Below are positions 35,276-45,032 of a stretch of DNA of 64,000 bases, piece by piece. The notes under the pieces are model-generated. The model did no database searches. It was not told where the DNA came from and saw only the letters and a list, made by a program, of their open reading frames with translations. Positions within the stretch are counted from its first letter, which is position 1, and each line of letters opens with the position of its first letter. The translations under genes and the position numbers were made by a program. Source of the stretch: Coprococcus_C sp934318045 (GTDB lineage: Bacteria > Bacillota > Clostridia > Lachnospirales > Lachnospiraceae); NCBI GenBank assembly GCA_934318045.1, contig CAKREY010000002.1, positions 62,001-126,000 on the forward strand, in the 5' to 3' direction.

Positions 35276-38200
35276 TTATGAGAAATAAGCAACACCGGAC
35301 TCAAAGATCTTCTGATCCTGATCTCCGTAGATATTGACTGCCACTGCTGTTCCCTTACGCTCTGAGTGAGCCATCTTACCAAGTACACGGCCATCCGGAC
35401 TTGTGATACCCTCGATTGCGTAGTAAGAACCATTGACATTGTAATACTCATCCATTGTTGGATTGCCATCCATATCAACATACTGGGTTGCAACCTGTCC
35501 ATTTGCGAAGAGCTTCTCTGTCCACTCCTTGCTTGCAACAAAACGTCCCTCACCATGTGAGATTGGCACGGTATACACACCTCCAAGCTTTGCCTTCTGC
35601 AGCCATGGGCTCTTGTTTGTAACAACCTTTGTGTAAACCATCTTGGACTGATGACGGCCGATGCTGTTGATCGTCAGTGTCGGTGAATCATCCTCCTGTG
35701 GGCGGATCTCGCCATAAGGAACAAGTCCAAGCTTGATGAGTGCCTGGAATCCGTTACAGATACCAAGTGCCAGTCCGTCACGCTCATGCAGAAGCTTCAT
35801 AACCTCATCTGCGATCTTTGCATTCCGGAATGCAGTTGCGATGAACTTACCAGAACCATCCGGCTCATCACCAGCGGAGAAACCACCTGGGAACATAATG
35901 ATCTGACTCTCACTGATTGCCTTTGTAAATGCATCTACCGAATCACGGATACCCTGTGCATCCATATTGCGGAATACGATTGTCTGAACCTCAGCACCTG
36001 CATTTTCAAACGCCTTTGCAGAATCATACTCACAGTTCGTTCCAGGGAATACCGGGATAAATACCTTTGGTTTTGCAACTTTGTTCTTCGCTACATAGAT
36101 GGAACCTGCATCAAAAAGTCCTGTGCTTACCTTTCCATCTACGATCTTCAATGTATCGTTAATCTTGTCATTCTGCTCGACACCGGACTCTGTTGGGAAT
36201 ACCTTCTCAAGCTTCTTTGTCCATGCAGCAAGTGCTTCGTCCATTGTGATCACAGCATCACCATATACAAACTCCGGTACAGCCTGTACTTCACCGATAA
36301 CCGTACATGGAATACCAAGTTCTGTCACATTGTCCTTCTCGACTTCGAGAATGATGGAACCATATTTCTTCGCTGTGAGCTCATCTGCATCAACGGTCTT
36401 TGCAAGCTTCACACCAAGCTTGTTACCAAATGCCATCTTCGAGATTGCCTCGATCATACCGCCAAAGCCGATTGCATAAGCGGATACAACCTTGCCCTCT
36501 GTGATTGCCTGATGCAATTTCTCATATTTATCCAGAGCATCCTGATAATCCGGTTTGTCAAAAGCATCCCGCTTGATATCAAAGCATACAAGCTGATTAC
36601 CTGCTTTCTTTAATTCCGGTGTCACAACATCCTGATAACTTGCCACATCCACCGCAAAACTGATCAGTGTTGGCGGAACATCAATATCGTCAAAGGAACC
36701 AGACATAGAATCCTTACCTCCGATAGACGGAAGTCCGAGTCCCATCTGTACATCATATGCACCGAGCAATGCAGAAAGCGGCAGACCCCAACGATATGGA
36801 TCTGTACCAAGTCTCTCAAAATACTCCTGGAAGGTCAGTCTTACCTTGCTTACATCACCACCTGCTGCAGCAATCTTTGCAACGGAAGTCAGTACGGCAT
36901 AGATAGCTCCGTGGTATGGGCTCCAACTTGACAGATATGGATCAAATCCATAACTCATCATCGTAACCGTATCGGTCTTTCCTTTCAAAACAGGGAGCTT
37001 TGCAATCATCGTCTGTGTCTCGGAAAGCTGATATTTACCGCCATATGGCATTGTAACAGATCCGGCACCGATTGATGAATCAAACATCTCTACAAGGCCT
37101 TTCTGTGATGCCACATTCAGATCAGAAAGTGTATCTAACCAGAGTTTCTTTACATCAGAAGTATCTTTTTTCTCATCAAAATATTTAGCATCCACATCCG
37201 GCATGGCAACCTTGACATCTGTCTCCTGATGTGCACCGTTTGTATCCAGGAATGCACGGGATAGATTTACGATTTCTTTGCCTCTCCATGAAAGTACCAG
37301 ACGTTTTTCCTCTGTTACAACCGCAACCGCAACTGCCTCTAAGTTTTCTTCTGCCACGTATTGCATCATCTTGTCAACATCCTTTGGATCAACGACAACT
37401 GCCATACGCTCCTGTGATTCGGAGATTGCAAGCTCTGTACCATCAAGGCCTGCATATTTTTTCGGAACCTTATCGAGATCAATCTGAAGACCATCTGCAA
37501 GCTCTCCGATTGCGACAGATACACCGCCGGCACCGAAGTCGTTACATTTTTTGATGAGACTTGCAACTTCTTCCCTGCGGAACAGACGCTGAATCTTACG
37601 CTCGGTTGGTGCATTTCCTTTTTGCACTTCTGCACCACATGTCTCAAGCGAGCTTTCTGTATGGGCCTTCGAAGAACCGGTTGCACCGCCGCAACCGTCC
37701 CGTCCGGTACGTCCGCCAAGCAGAATGATGATATCCCCAGGATCTGAATTCAAACGTTTGACACATCTTCGCGGAGCAGCGCCCATAACTGCACCAACCT
37801 CCATACGCTTTGCAACGTAATTCGGATGATATATTTCTTTTACAAGTCCGGTTGCAAGACCAATCTGGTTACCATAAGAACTATAGCCTTCGGCTGCAAC
37901 CTTTACAATCTTTCTCTGCGGGAGCTTACCATGCATCGTATCCTTCAAAGATACAGTCGGATCTGCAGCTCCTGTTACACGCATTGCCTGATATACATAA
38001 GAACGTCCGGAAAGCGGATCACGGATTGCACCACCCAGACAGGTTGCAGCGCCACCAAATGGCTCAATCTCTGTCGGATGATTATGTGTCTCGTTCTTAA
38101 AGCTAACCAGCCACTCTTCTTCTACGCCATCAACCTTAACCGGGACAACGATGGAGCATGCATTGATCTCGTCTGACTCCTCCTGATCATTTAGCTTACC

Positions 38201-39064
38201 GGCTTTTTTCAGTTCCTTCATTGCCATAAGCGCGATATCCATCAGGCAGACAAACTTATCATCTCTGCCCTTGTACATTTCCTTTGTCGCACCGACATAA
38301 CGGTCGTATGTCTCAGCAATCACATCCTTGTAATAACCCTCATCGAACGCAACATTTGTAAGCTCTGTTGAGAATGTTGTATGACGACAATGGTCAGACC
38401 AGTATGTGTCGAGCACACGGATCTCTGTCATAGACGGATCTCTGTGTTCCTCATTCTTAAAATACTTCTGTATATGTTCAAAATCCTTGATTGTCATAGC
38501 AAGTCCGAGGGAATCATACAGTGCCTTCAACTCTGTCTCTGGCATATCCTTGAAGCCATCAAAGATCTTCACATCTGCAGGTTCCTCGAAGTTTGTAACC
38601 AGAGTCTCCGGCTTTGTCTCATCTGTGATACGGGAATCAACCGGGTTTACAACGTACTCCCGGATTGTCTGCATCTGCTCCTCTGTCACATCACCCTCTA
38701 CCACATAAGTTGTAGCTGTCTTGATGACCGGTGTCTCCTCCTCGTTCAGAAGCTTGACACACTGCTCTGCAGAATCCGCACGCTGATCAAACTGTCCCGG
38801 AAGATATTCCTGTGAAAAGCATTTCTCCTGCTCATTCATCGGGAATGATTCTTCATATACGACATCAATCGGTGGCTCTGAAAAGATTGTAACCTTCGCT
38901 TTTTTGTAGGTATCCTCTGATACACCTTCCATGTCATACCGTGTCAGGACGCGGACATTATCAGCCTTAATTCCAAGATAATCCTTGAACTGCTTCTTTA
39001 AATCCTTCGCCTTAACCGCATAAGCATCTTTCTTTTCTACATAGATTCGTCTAACCTTGCTCAT
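35276..39064 (-). CDS. purL: Phosphoribosylformylglycinamidine synthase, fused long form
   Basis: 1262 residues, the long PurL with all parts in one chain: N-terminal PurS-like segment, two AIRS-like ATP-binding halves (DTYWSDHCRHTTF at the start of the first, GGRTGRDGCGGATGSS loop) and a C-terminal glutaminase with catalytic Cys in GICNGFQ and FPGGFSAGDEP. Makes FGAM from FGAR, glutamine and ATP in purine synthesis. Many Firmicutes use separate PurS, PurL and PurQ; the fused form is common in Lachnospiraceae and Gammaproteobacteria. ATG at 39064 with AGGAGG 6 nt upstream. No other pur gene is nearby. Confidence 0.97.
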   Translation of the reverse strand: MSKVRRIYVEKKDAYAVKAKDLKKQFKDYLGIKADNVRVLTRYDMEGVSEDTYKKAKVTIFSEPPIDVVYEESFPMNEQEKCFSQEYLPGQFDQRADSAEQCVKLLNEEETPVIKTATTYVVEGDVTEEQMQTIREYVVNPVDSRITDETKPETLVTNFEEPADVKIFDGFKDMPETELKALYDSLGLAMTIKDFEHIQKYFKNEEHRDPSMTEIRVLDTYWSDHCRHTTFSTELTNVAFDEGYYKDVIAETYDRYVGATKEMYKGRDDKFVCLMDIALMAMKELKKAGKLNDQEESDEINACSIVVPVKVDGVEEEWLVSFKNETHNHPTEIEPFGGAATCLGGAIRDPLSGRSYVYQAMRVTGAADPTVSLKDTMHGKLPQRKIVKVAAEGYSSYGNQIGLATGLVKEIYHPNYVAKRMEVGAVMGAAPRRCVKRLNSDPGDIIILLGGRTGRDGCGGATGSSKAHTESSLETCGAEVQKGNAPTERKIQRLFRREEVASLIKKCNDFGAGGVSVAIGELADGLQIDLDKVPKKYAGLDGTELAISESQERMAVVVDPKDVDKMMQYVAEENLEAVAVAVVTEEKRLVLSWRGKEIVNLSRAFLDTNGAHQETDVKVAMPDVDAKYFDEKKDTSDVKKLWLDTLSDLNVASQKGLVEMFDSSIGAGSVTMPYGGKYQLSETQTMIAKLPVLKGKTDTVTMMSYGFDPYLSSWSPYHGAIYAVLTSVAKIAAAGGDVSKVRLTFQEYFERLGTDPYRWGLPLSALLGAYDVQMGLGLPSIGGKDSMSGSFDDIDVPPTLISFAVDVASYQDVVTPELKKAGNQLVCFDIKRDAFDKPDYQDALDKYEKLHQAITEGKVVSAYAIGFGGMIEAISKMAFGNKLGVKLAKTVDADELTAKKYGSIILEVEKDNVTELGIPCTVIGEVQAVPEFVYGDAVITMDEALAAWTKKLEKVFPTESGVEQNDKINDTLKIVDGKVSTGLFDAGSIYVAKNKVAKPKVFIPVFPGTNCEYDSAKAFENAGAEVQTIVFRNMDAQGIRDSVDAFTKAISESQIIMFPGGFSAGDEPDGSGKFIATAFRNAKIADEVMKLLHERDGLALGICNGFQALIKLGLVPYGEIRPQEDDSPTLTINSIGRHQSKMVYTKVVTNKSPWLQKAKLGGVYTVPISHGEGRFVASKEWTEKLFANGQVATQYVDMDGNPTMDEYYNVNGSYYAIEGITSPDGRVLGKMAHSERKGTAVAVNIYGDQDQKIFESGVAYFS

Positions 39065-39102
39065 GACTTTCCTCCTGATTTTTGTAATTTATCGATGTCA
39101 CC

Positions 39103-40038
39103 TTACTGGTGCATTCTTCTTACGATTTTGTATATTACCACATTTTGGAACACGAGTGGAGAATTTTGTACAAAAAATACAATTCCATCCGTCGGTGCCA
39201 AAATTTCAGCCTTAATATTACCATCCATCGGATTAATGATCTCCGCAAGCACCTGCCCGCGTTTTACCTCCTGGTTTACCCCGACAATACAACGGAAAAA
39301 TCCCGCCTCATCCGCACGCACCGACACAAGATCCTTTTCTTTTAAGGTCGTTGATATATATCCTCCGTGGCTCTCGTAGCGGATAATTCCCATACGTGTC
39401 AGAAACCGGAGCACCGCGCTCACCGCCATCTTCGCACTCTCGCCATCTAATGTATCGGTTGTAGCGGAGTAAATTGAGAATGCCTGGGTCCCCATCTTCT
39501 GCCAGTTGTAATTGAGTGTCGCTGTATCAAACGAACGCGTATCACCCGTTAATACATATGGCATGCCAAACAGATTTGCCAGACTTGTACTTTCTGTCCC
39601 CGTCTCCATCATCCGCACATGCGGAATTGAGATTCCATCCAGATAAAAACTTGCAAACTGAACACCATATGTATAATCTTTCACGCGCTCCATCAATGTA
39701 GCCGCAATCCGGCTTGTCGCAGTTCCCTCAATATTTCCGGGAAATGAACGGTTGATATCAGAATCATCAGAGATCCATTTCTTCTTCTGCGCATTCATAG
39801 AGCTGTAATTGAGCGTTGGAATAAGCAGGATTTCTTTCCCGGCTACCACATCCCCCTGTGCCTCAATCTCTGCCAATCTCTGCGCCAGAAGTGAGCACAT
39901 ATATAACTGCTGATATTCATTTCCTCGCATAGATCCAACAATGCACGCTGCCTTCTCTCCACGTCCATATGAATATCCATGAATATTGAATTCCCCGCGA
40001 AATGCAGTATTCATGGAAAAAATAATTTCTTTAGTCAT
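39103..40038 (-). CDS. AstE/AspA-like protein lacking metal-ligand positions (copy 2)
   Basis: 311 residues of the succinylglutamate desuccinylase/aspartoacylase (M14-like) family. Start ATG 40038 follows GGGAGG; it overlaps the upstream paralogue by 8 nt (ATGACTAA). The first zinc motif G-x-H-G-N-E reads GSMRGNE, with Arg for His; where the family has DLH the protein reads QFASFY. Arg in DINRSFPG and the C-terminal beta domain (ILAPTDGIVFF) are kept. So zinc binding as in AspA is unlikely, though the fold is intact. Its paralogue lies directly upstream; purL follows. Inference: a partner subunit or pseudo-enzyme. Confidence 0.85.
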   Translation of the reverse strand: MTKEIIFSMNTAFRGEFNIHGYSYGRGEKAACIVGSMRGNEYQQLYMCSLLAQRLAEIEAQGDVVAGKEILLIPTLNYSSMNAQKKKWISDDSDINRSFPGNIEGTATSRIAATLMERVKDYTYGVQFASFYLDGISIPHVRMMETGTESTSLANLFGMPYVLTGDTRSFDTATLNYNWQKMGTQAFSIYSATTDTLDGESAKMAVSAVLRFLTRMGIIRYESHGGYISTTLKEKDLVSVRADEAGFFRCIVGVNQEVKRGQVLAEIINPMDGNIKAEILAPTDGIVFFVQNSPLVFQNVVIYKIVRRMHQ

Positions 40039-40972
40039 CTCCATTTCCTCCCACAATCCGTGCGAGCAGGGATCCTTCTTCAATCACAGGATACTCCCGC
40101 ATGGAACAGATCATGCCATCCCCGGAAGCATAAACAGCCTCCTCGACTGCACCTGTAATCACATTCACGATTGTTCCAATCAAATCCCCTTTTTTTACAT
40201 GATCAAACAACCGGACTGCCGGTATAAAAATACCACTGCTCTCCGCATTGATATAAAGAATATCTGCATCGTTGGTGATTGGAACTTTCTTCGGCGTGAT
40301 CGTTTTTCCCTGCCAGATTCCCATCTCTTTCATAAGCGCGAACAAACCATCCACAATCCGGTTGCAATACGCTTGATTGATCTGATATGCAACACCAGAT
40401 TCAATGACAAGAGATTTGACGCCAACTTCATTTAAAGAATATGCAAGACTGCCATTTAACACGGAATTACTTGGATGAATCCAGATCATATCCACATTTA
40501 AGCACTTTGCAATCGGCATAAGGTCCTCCACCCGGTCGTCATTCATACGGACCTGCGGAACCTCATGTACATACAGGTTACTTGCATGCAAATCAATACA
40601 GACGTCGGCCCCTTTGATATCTTCAAATATGCAGGATGCTGTATATTCTCCAAGTGCGCCAAGCTTTGAACCCGGGAAAATAGAATTCATATCGATTCCC
40701 GACCCCGGGATTTCTCTTGTTTTTGAATCAAGTCCCATCGGATTTAAAGATGGGTAGACATCTACAATTCCTGTCAGATTCTCATATGCAAGCTTGATTC
40801 GACGAATAACTTCATAACAGATATATTGTCCCTGCAGCTCATCGCCATACAAGCCGGATACAATACAGATTCTCTTTTCCTTTCCTGTTGGAAAATCAGG
40901 TGCCAGGTGATTTTTCTTTACTTTCAGTTCTTCCTCCACCATCAGATCCACAGACACAACTGTTTCAATCAT
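40031..40972 (-). CDS. AstE/AspA-like protein with altered zinc motif (copy 1)
   Basis: 313 residues; ATG at 40972 (MIETVVSVD) with TTGGAG 8 nt upstream is preferred over 41002. Family motifs: SGLYGDELQG in place of G-x-H-G-[DN]-E (Tyr for the first zinc His), DMNSIFPG (Arg of the family replaced by Ser), DLHAS (His kept) and IESG. The C-terminal beta domain (GLMICSMREYPVIEEGS-like) is present. It therefore keeps one His only. Cotranscribed with the shorter, more degenerate copy 2. The substrate is unknown; family members cleave N-acylated amino acids. Confidence 0.85.
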   Translation of the reverse strand: MIETVVSVDLMVEEELKVKKNHLAPDFPTGKEKRICIVSGLYGDELQGQYICYEVIRRIKLAYENLTGIVDVYPSLNPMGLDSKTREIPGSGIDMNSIFPGSKLGALGEYTASCIFEDIKGADVCIDLHASNLYVHEVPQVRMNDDRVEDLMPIAKCLNVDMIWIHPSNSVLNGSLAYSLNEVGVKSLVIESGVAYQINQAYCNRIVDGLFALMKEMGIWQGKTITPKKVPITNDADILYINAESSGIFIPAVRLFDHVKKGDLIGTIVNVITGAVEEAVYASGDGMICSMREYPVIEEGSLLARIVGGNGDD

Positions 40973-41000
40973 AATCGACTCCAATATCTTTTTACAATAC

Positions 41001-41039
41001 AAATGGTCATATATACGGATGTTGTATATACGACCATTT
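41001..41039. repeat. Inverted repeat between cheY and the AstE/AspA pair
   Basis: AAATGGTCATATATAC pairs with GTATATACGACCATTT (15 of 16 pairs, 7-nt loop). It lies 22 bp after the cheY stop and 29 bp before the next start. No T-run follows on the minus strand, so it may be an intercistronic hairpin, weak terminator or operator. Confidence 0.6.
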
Positions 41040-41061
41040 TGCTGTATATTACTTTTCTTTC

Positions 41062-41424
41062 TTAATTATCAAGTACATTTTTTATTACATTCTTTATTGT
41101 ATCCGCATCAAATGGCTTTGCAATAAATTCCGCTGCTCCACTCTGGACTGCCTCTAACATGTTATGTTGCTGCCCGGCGGCAGAAACCATAATCACATTT
41201 GCATCCGGATAGTCTGCTTTAATTTTTTTCAAGCTGTCCACACCAGACATCACAGGCATCGTGATATCCATCGTGACAAGATCCGGCTTGTACTTTGCAT
41301 ACATATCATAGCCTTCCTGCCCATTTTTCGCTTCATCTACAACTACATGTCCATCTGCTTCGAGCAATCCGCGAAGAATCTTACGGGATGTTCTCGAATC
41401 GTCTACAATTAATATATTTGCCAT
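41062..41424 (-). CDS. CheY-like response regulator
   Basis: 120 residues, a single receiver domain: acidic pair Asp8-Asp9 (IVDDS), phospho-acceptor Asp53 in VTMDITMP, VSAAGQ and the conserved Lys in IAKPF. No output domain, so it acts like CheY by binding a partner. Start at 41424 (MANILIVDD) follows AAAGGAG; the frame extends upstream to 41520 but overlaps the next gene without an RBS. It is 34 bp after a CheX/CheC-like gene, whose product is expected to dephosphorylate it. Confidence 0.93.
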   Translation of the reverse strand: MANILIVDDSRTSRKILRGLLEADGHVVVDEAKNGQEGYDMYAKYKPDLVTMDITMPVMSGVDSLKKIKADYPDANVIMVSAAGQQHNMLEAVQSGAAEFIAKPFDADTIKNVIKNVLDN

Positions 41425-41458
41425 GATTTTTTCTCCTTTATAATCTATATATCGCCTA

Positions 41459-42349
41459 TTAACCGATTGTCCATTTTGTCTCCAGACAAACCACAATATC
41501 CGCACGCTCCCCACGTACAAAACACGGAAGCAGGAACATCATGCCATCCGAACTGATGGTCGTAACTTCAGTATACATCTCTGGCGGCAGCATGTCGATA
41601 TGTACCCCTTCCAGAGATTCCTTCGATGCAAACAAACCATTACATACATTGATAAACTCACAGACTGCATCTAAGCTGTCTTCATCGATTTTGGCGAATT
41701 CTTCTTTTGCAAATTCGGTTGCAATCGGAAGTGTACCGACATTACAGATTCCAATAAACAAATTATAGTCGCCTTCAAAGCACTGACTCGCAATATACTT
41801 GCTTGTATATGTATGAATATGCTCGATATGTTCAAAGCGGACTTTATTATCCACAAAACGGACCACGTTCCGGGCAAGCAGTGCAAGATAATCCTTCACA
41901 TTTGCCGGCACCTGGTTGTCCTTTAAGAAAATCTGAATGATCTTATCGATATCTGAACTCTTCAATGCATCGATTTCAAGTGCTGTAAACCGTTCTGATT
42001 TTTTATAATGATTCAGGTAATTTTGAATTTCTTCCAATGTAAGAAGCTTTCGTTCGACAAGTGCCTGTACGAACAACAGATAAGAATCTCCCTGTTTTTT
42101 CAGAAGCTTTCCGACCTGTTCTTCTGTCAGATATCCCTTTTCAACAGCAATATCTCCAAATCTGGCATCTTTCATCGCCTGCAGCTGATTTACTTCATCG
42201 GCCTGCTCTTTCGTCATCAACCCCTCGCTCACGGCAAGCAGACCCATCTTCACGCGCGATGTACGGCTCGATTCAACAATCTCATTGTACTGCTCATGTG
42301 TCAGAACCCCAACATCCTCGAGGTATTTTCCAAAATAAACTCCAAACAT
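41459..42349 (-). CDS. CheX/CheC-like phosphatase with N-terminal MshEN-like region
   Basis: 296 residues. The C-terminal ~130 residues resemble CheX: D-x3-E-x2-N in DAVCEFIN with Pro-Pro ~21 residues later, close to the [DS]-x3-E-x2-N-x22-P active site of CheC/CheX/FliY phosphatases. The N-terminal half contains two repeats typical of the type II secretion ATPase N-terminal domain (LEDVGVLTHEQYNEIVE; AVEKGYLTEEQVGKLLK), a fold that binds c-di-GMP in MshE. ATG at 42349 with AAGGAGGGG 4 nt upstream. Upstream of cheY, divergent from a GGDEF/EAL gene: this links CheY and c-di-GMP signalling by context. Confidence 0.82.
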   Translation of the reverse strand: MFGVYFGKYLEDVGVLTHEQYNEIVESSRTSRVKMGLLAVSEGLMTKEQADEVNQLQAMKDARFGDIAVEKGYLTEEQVGKLLKKQGDSYLLFVQALVERKLLTLEEIQNYLNHYKKSERFTALEIDALKSSDIDKIIQIFLKDNQVPANVKDYLALLARNVVRFVDNKVRFEHIEHIHTYTSKYIASQCFEGDYNLFIGICNVGTLPIATEFAKEEFAKIDEDSLDAVCEFINVCNGLFASKESLEGVHIDMLPPEMYTEVTTISSDGMMFLLPCFVRGERADIVVCLETKWTIG

Positions 42350-42406
42350 AACGCCCCTCCTTCATGTAACTGATTTCTCTGTCCTAAGAAGTCATAATAT
42401 GTTGAT

Positions 42407-42435
42407 ATTATACACAATTTATTTTCAAAAAGCAA
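42407..42435 (-). promoter_or_regulatory. Promoter of the CheX-like/cheY operon
   Basis: TTGCTT-17 bp-TATAAT on the minus strand, ~60 bp upstream of the ATG at 42349. Confidence 0.6.
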
Positions 42436-42467
42436 CCGCTCCAAAATTGAAAAAAGTACATTGTGGA

Positions 42468-42496
42468 TTGAATAATCTTTCATTTTTATATATAAT
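42468..42496 (+). promoter_or_regulatory. Promoter of the GGDEF/EAL gene
   Basis: TTGAAT-17 bp-TATAAT, ~48 bp upstream of the ATG at 42544. Its -35 box is only 32 bp from that of the divergent CheX-like operon, so one regulator could act on both. Confidence 0.7.
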
Positions 42497-42543
42497 AAAT
42501 GAAATACACTTTGGGAAACAGGGGAAACGGAGAGTTACTAAAT

Positions 42544-44961
42544 ATGTCTATACAGAAATCTTTACGATTGTCTCTTATTTTAATGGCATCTCTGCCACTT
42601 ATATTTCTGACAATCTTTACTTATAACTTATCATACAAAAAATATATGGAGCTTGCGACAGGTTCAACGGTCGAGCTTGCTAAAAATTACGGTCAAGGGT
42701 TCCAGGCACAGTTAAATGCACAGACTGCTGAAATTGAAGGTCTGGCAACCGGCACCAATCTGCAAAATCTTACGCTTGAAAACTACAATGGCGTATCTCT
42801 TGGAACTGATTCGCCATACCTTGCGGATGTCACAGATTTGTTTCATTCTGCTTCAAACTATGCAGACGGAAACGTCAGTTACTTCCTTTACGATATAAAT
42901 GGATACTACATTACCGGTTCCAACCCAAAGGAGACTTACGACTGGCAGGAACACATGACAACTCCTGTGGATCAAATAAACGAAATAACGATCCTGCCAA
43001 GCAGTTCTCTTAATAATTCAGGGAGCATCGATATTGTTGCCCCGGTCATCGTGAAAAAACAGATTGTTGGTCTTATTCGTGCCAATATATCAAGTGAATA
43101 TTTTGGCTCTTTTATTCCTGACGACGGATCCGCCTTCATCATGACAGACAATGGCGGATACCTGTTCTCTTCAACCGGACTTGTCGGAAATAAAGAGATG
43201 GAGACGCAGGCATTCCAGACATTTCAAGGAAATAAATCCTATGGACATCTGTCATCTTCCTCCTTTGAAAATATCTATGGATATTATAAACTTCCTAATA
43301 CAAACTGGATTTATCTGATCCGGCAGCAAGGAACCCAGTATCAGCAGATTCTTTCTACACTGCCTGTCACGTTGATTATAACGCTTGCAATCATCCTGAT
43401 GATTGCGATCTGGGTCAGCCGGATTTTAGCGCACAAATATACAGAACCGATTTATACACTGCGTGACAACATGACAGATGCCGCTTCCGGCAATCTCGAT
43501 GTCAAATGTGAGGTTGATTCCAACGATGAATTCGGAGTTTTGTCTCATATGTTTAACAACATGATGGATATCATCTCCAACAATTACAAAGAACTTTCGG
43601 CATCCAAAGCTGCACTGGAAGTAAATGAACAGGAATTAAAGAAGAATTATGCCCATATTGAACAGCTTGCTTACCACGACGGTTTAACCGGCCTGTACAA
43701 CCGTGTTGCATTCATGAAATATGCATACAATATTTTCCACGACGCAAGCGTAAATGCCAGCAAACATGCTATCTTCTTTATTGACCTTGACAATTTTAAA
43801 AATATAAACGATACACTCGGACACGATTATGGAGATCTTTTATTGCAAGGTGTCTCCGAGAAGATGATGTCTTGCATCTCCGAGAATGATCTGCTTGCAC
43901 GAAATGGCGGCGATGAATTTTTGGTTTTGAAAAGTCATTTTGAGTCCCACGATGATCTCGAAAATTTTGCTTCCCAGCTTGTAAGCGTTGTCCATCATCC
44001 ATTTGTATTAAAAGACGAAACAGCAACCGTATCCATGAGTGTCGGGATTGCTGTCTTCCCAGACAACGGACTTACGATCAGCGAGCTTATCAAAAATGCG
44101 GATATTGCAATGTACAATGCAAAAAATTCCGGCAAAAACAGCTATCGCTTCTTCAACAGTTATATGGAAGATGATGTCAACCGGAAAAACGATCTGGTCG
44201 ATATACTTGCCCATGTAATTGAGAAAAACGAAATTTATCTTCAATACCAGCCACAGGTAAATGTTGAGAGTGGTCTTGTTACCGGATACGAAGCATTGAT
44301 GCGTATAGAATCCGAGCTTGTCGGTTTTATCTCACCTGCCGAGTTCATTCCAATCGCAGAGGAAAGCGGTCTGATCAACAGTCTTGGTGAGTGGGCACTT
44401 TTAGAAGCTTGCAATTTCAACCAGGTTTTGATCAAGAGCGGGTTTGGTCCTCTCCGTGTGTCAGTGAATGTCTCGACAACACAGCTCAAAGATGACCACC
44501 TGATAGAGGTTATTGAAAGTATCCCCGAAAAAACAGGCATGGAATTAAAATATCTCGAGATAGAAATTACAGAGAGCGTTTTGATGAACTCCTTTGAACA
44601 CAACCTGATGCTCATAAATAAAATGAAAACACTCGGCTGTTCGATTGCATTGGACGACTTCGGAACCGGATATTCTTCCTTCAATTACCTGACGCAGATA
44701 CCGATTGATACATTGAAGATTGACAAATCCTTTATCGATGGCATCTGCAGTAACAAAAAAGACCGCTGCATTGCAGATTCCATCATCAATCTGGCGCATA
44801 AAATGGATATCTCGGTTGTCGCAGAAGGTGTCGAAGATAACAACCAGCTGCAGATTCTCCAAAAGCAGTTCTGTGATACTTTGCAAGGCTTTTTGTTCTC
44901 GAAGCCACTCAATTCTACCGATTTTATTGAGATGTTACGCCAGCACAAAACTTTGCATTAA
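42544..44961 (+). CDS. Membrane GGDEF/EAL c-di-GMP enzyme
   Basis: 805 residues; ATG at 42544 (MSIQKSLRLSL) follows GGAGAG. Order: TM helix, ~240-residue external Cache-like sensor domain, second TM helix (LPVTLIITLAIILMIAIWV), HAMP linker, GGDEF domain (LIDLDNFKNINDTLGHDYGD; intact ARNGGDEFLVL) and EAL domain (YEALMR, DDFGTGYSS, EGVE). Both catalytic signatures look intact, so it may make and break c-di-GMP. The inhibitory I-site Arg before GGDEF is Ser (SEND), so product inhibition is probably lost. It has its own promoter and terminator and is divergent from CheX-like/cheY. Confidence 0.93.
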   Translation: MSIQKSLRLSLILMASLPLIFLTIFTYNLSYKKYMELATGSTVELAKNYGQGFQAQLNAQTAEIEGLATGTNLQNLTLENYNGVSLGTDSPYLADVTDLFHSASNYADGNVSYFLYDINGYYITGSNPKETYDWQEHMTTPVDQINEITILPSSSLNNSGSIDIVAPVIVKKQIVGLIRANISSEYFGSFIPDDGSAFIMTDNGGYLFSSTGLVGNKEMETQAFQTFQGNKSYGHLSSSSFENIYGYYKLPNTNWIYLIRQQGTQYQQILSTLPVTLIITLAIILMIAIWVSRILAHKYTEPIYTLRDNMTDAASGNLDVKCEVDSNDEFGVLSHMFNNMMDIISNNYKELSASKAALEVNEQELKKNYAHIEQLAYHDGLTGLYNRVAFMKYAYNIFHDASVNASKHAIFFIDLDNFKNINDTLGHDYGDLLLQGVSEKMMSCISENDLLARNGGDEFLVLKSHFESHDDLENFASQLVSVVHHPFVLKDETATVSMSVGIAVFPDNGLTISELIKNADIAMYNAKNSGKNSYRFFNSYMEDDVNRKNDLVDILAHVIEKNEIYLQYQPQVNVESGLVTGYEALMRIESELVGFISPAEFIPIAEESGLINSLGEWALLEACNFNQVLIKSGFGPLRVSVNVSTTQLKDDHLIEVIESIPEKTGMELKYLEIEITESVLMNSFEHNLMLINKMKTLGCSIALDDFGTGYSSFNYLTQIPIDTLKIDKSFIDGICSNKKDRCIADSIINLAHKMDISVVAEGVEDNNQLQILQKQFCDTLQGFLFSKPLNSTDFIEMLRQHKTLH

Positions 44962-44983
44962 TCTATATCGTATCTTACGTATA

Positions 44984-45024
44984 AAAAGTCCCATCACCGT
45001 ATAATTTCCAGTGATGGGACTTTT
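44984..45024. terminator. Bidirectional terminator between convergent genes
   Basis: Perfect 14-bp stem AAAAGTCCCATCAC/GTGATGGGACTTTT, 13-nt loop, T-run on both strands. It serves the GGDEF/EAL gene (+) and the surface protein gene (-). Confidence 0.9.
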
Positions 45025-45032
45025 GTTTTATC

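Noticed and set aside
35786..36613. Plus-strand 275-residue frame
   Set aside because: Antisense to purL; no RBS and no homology seen.
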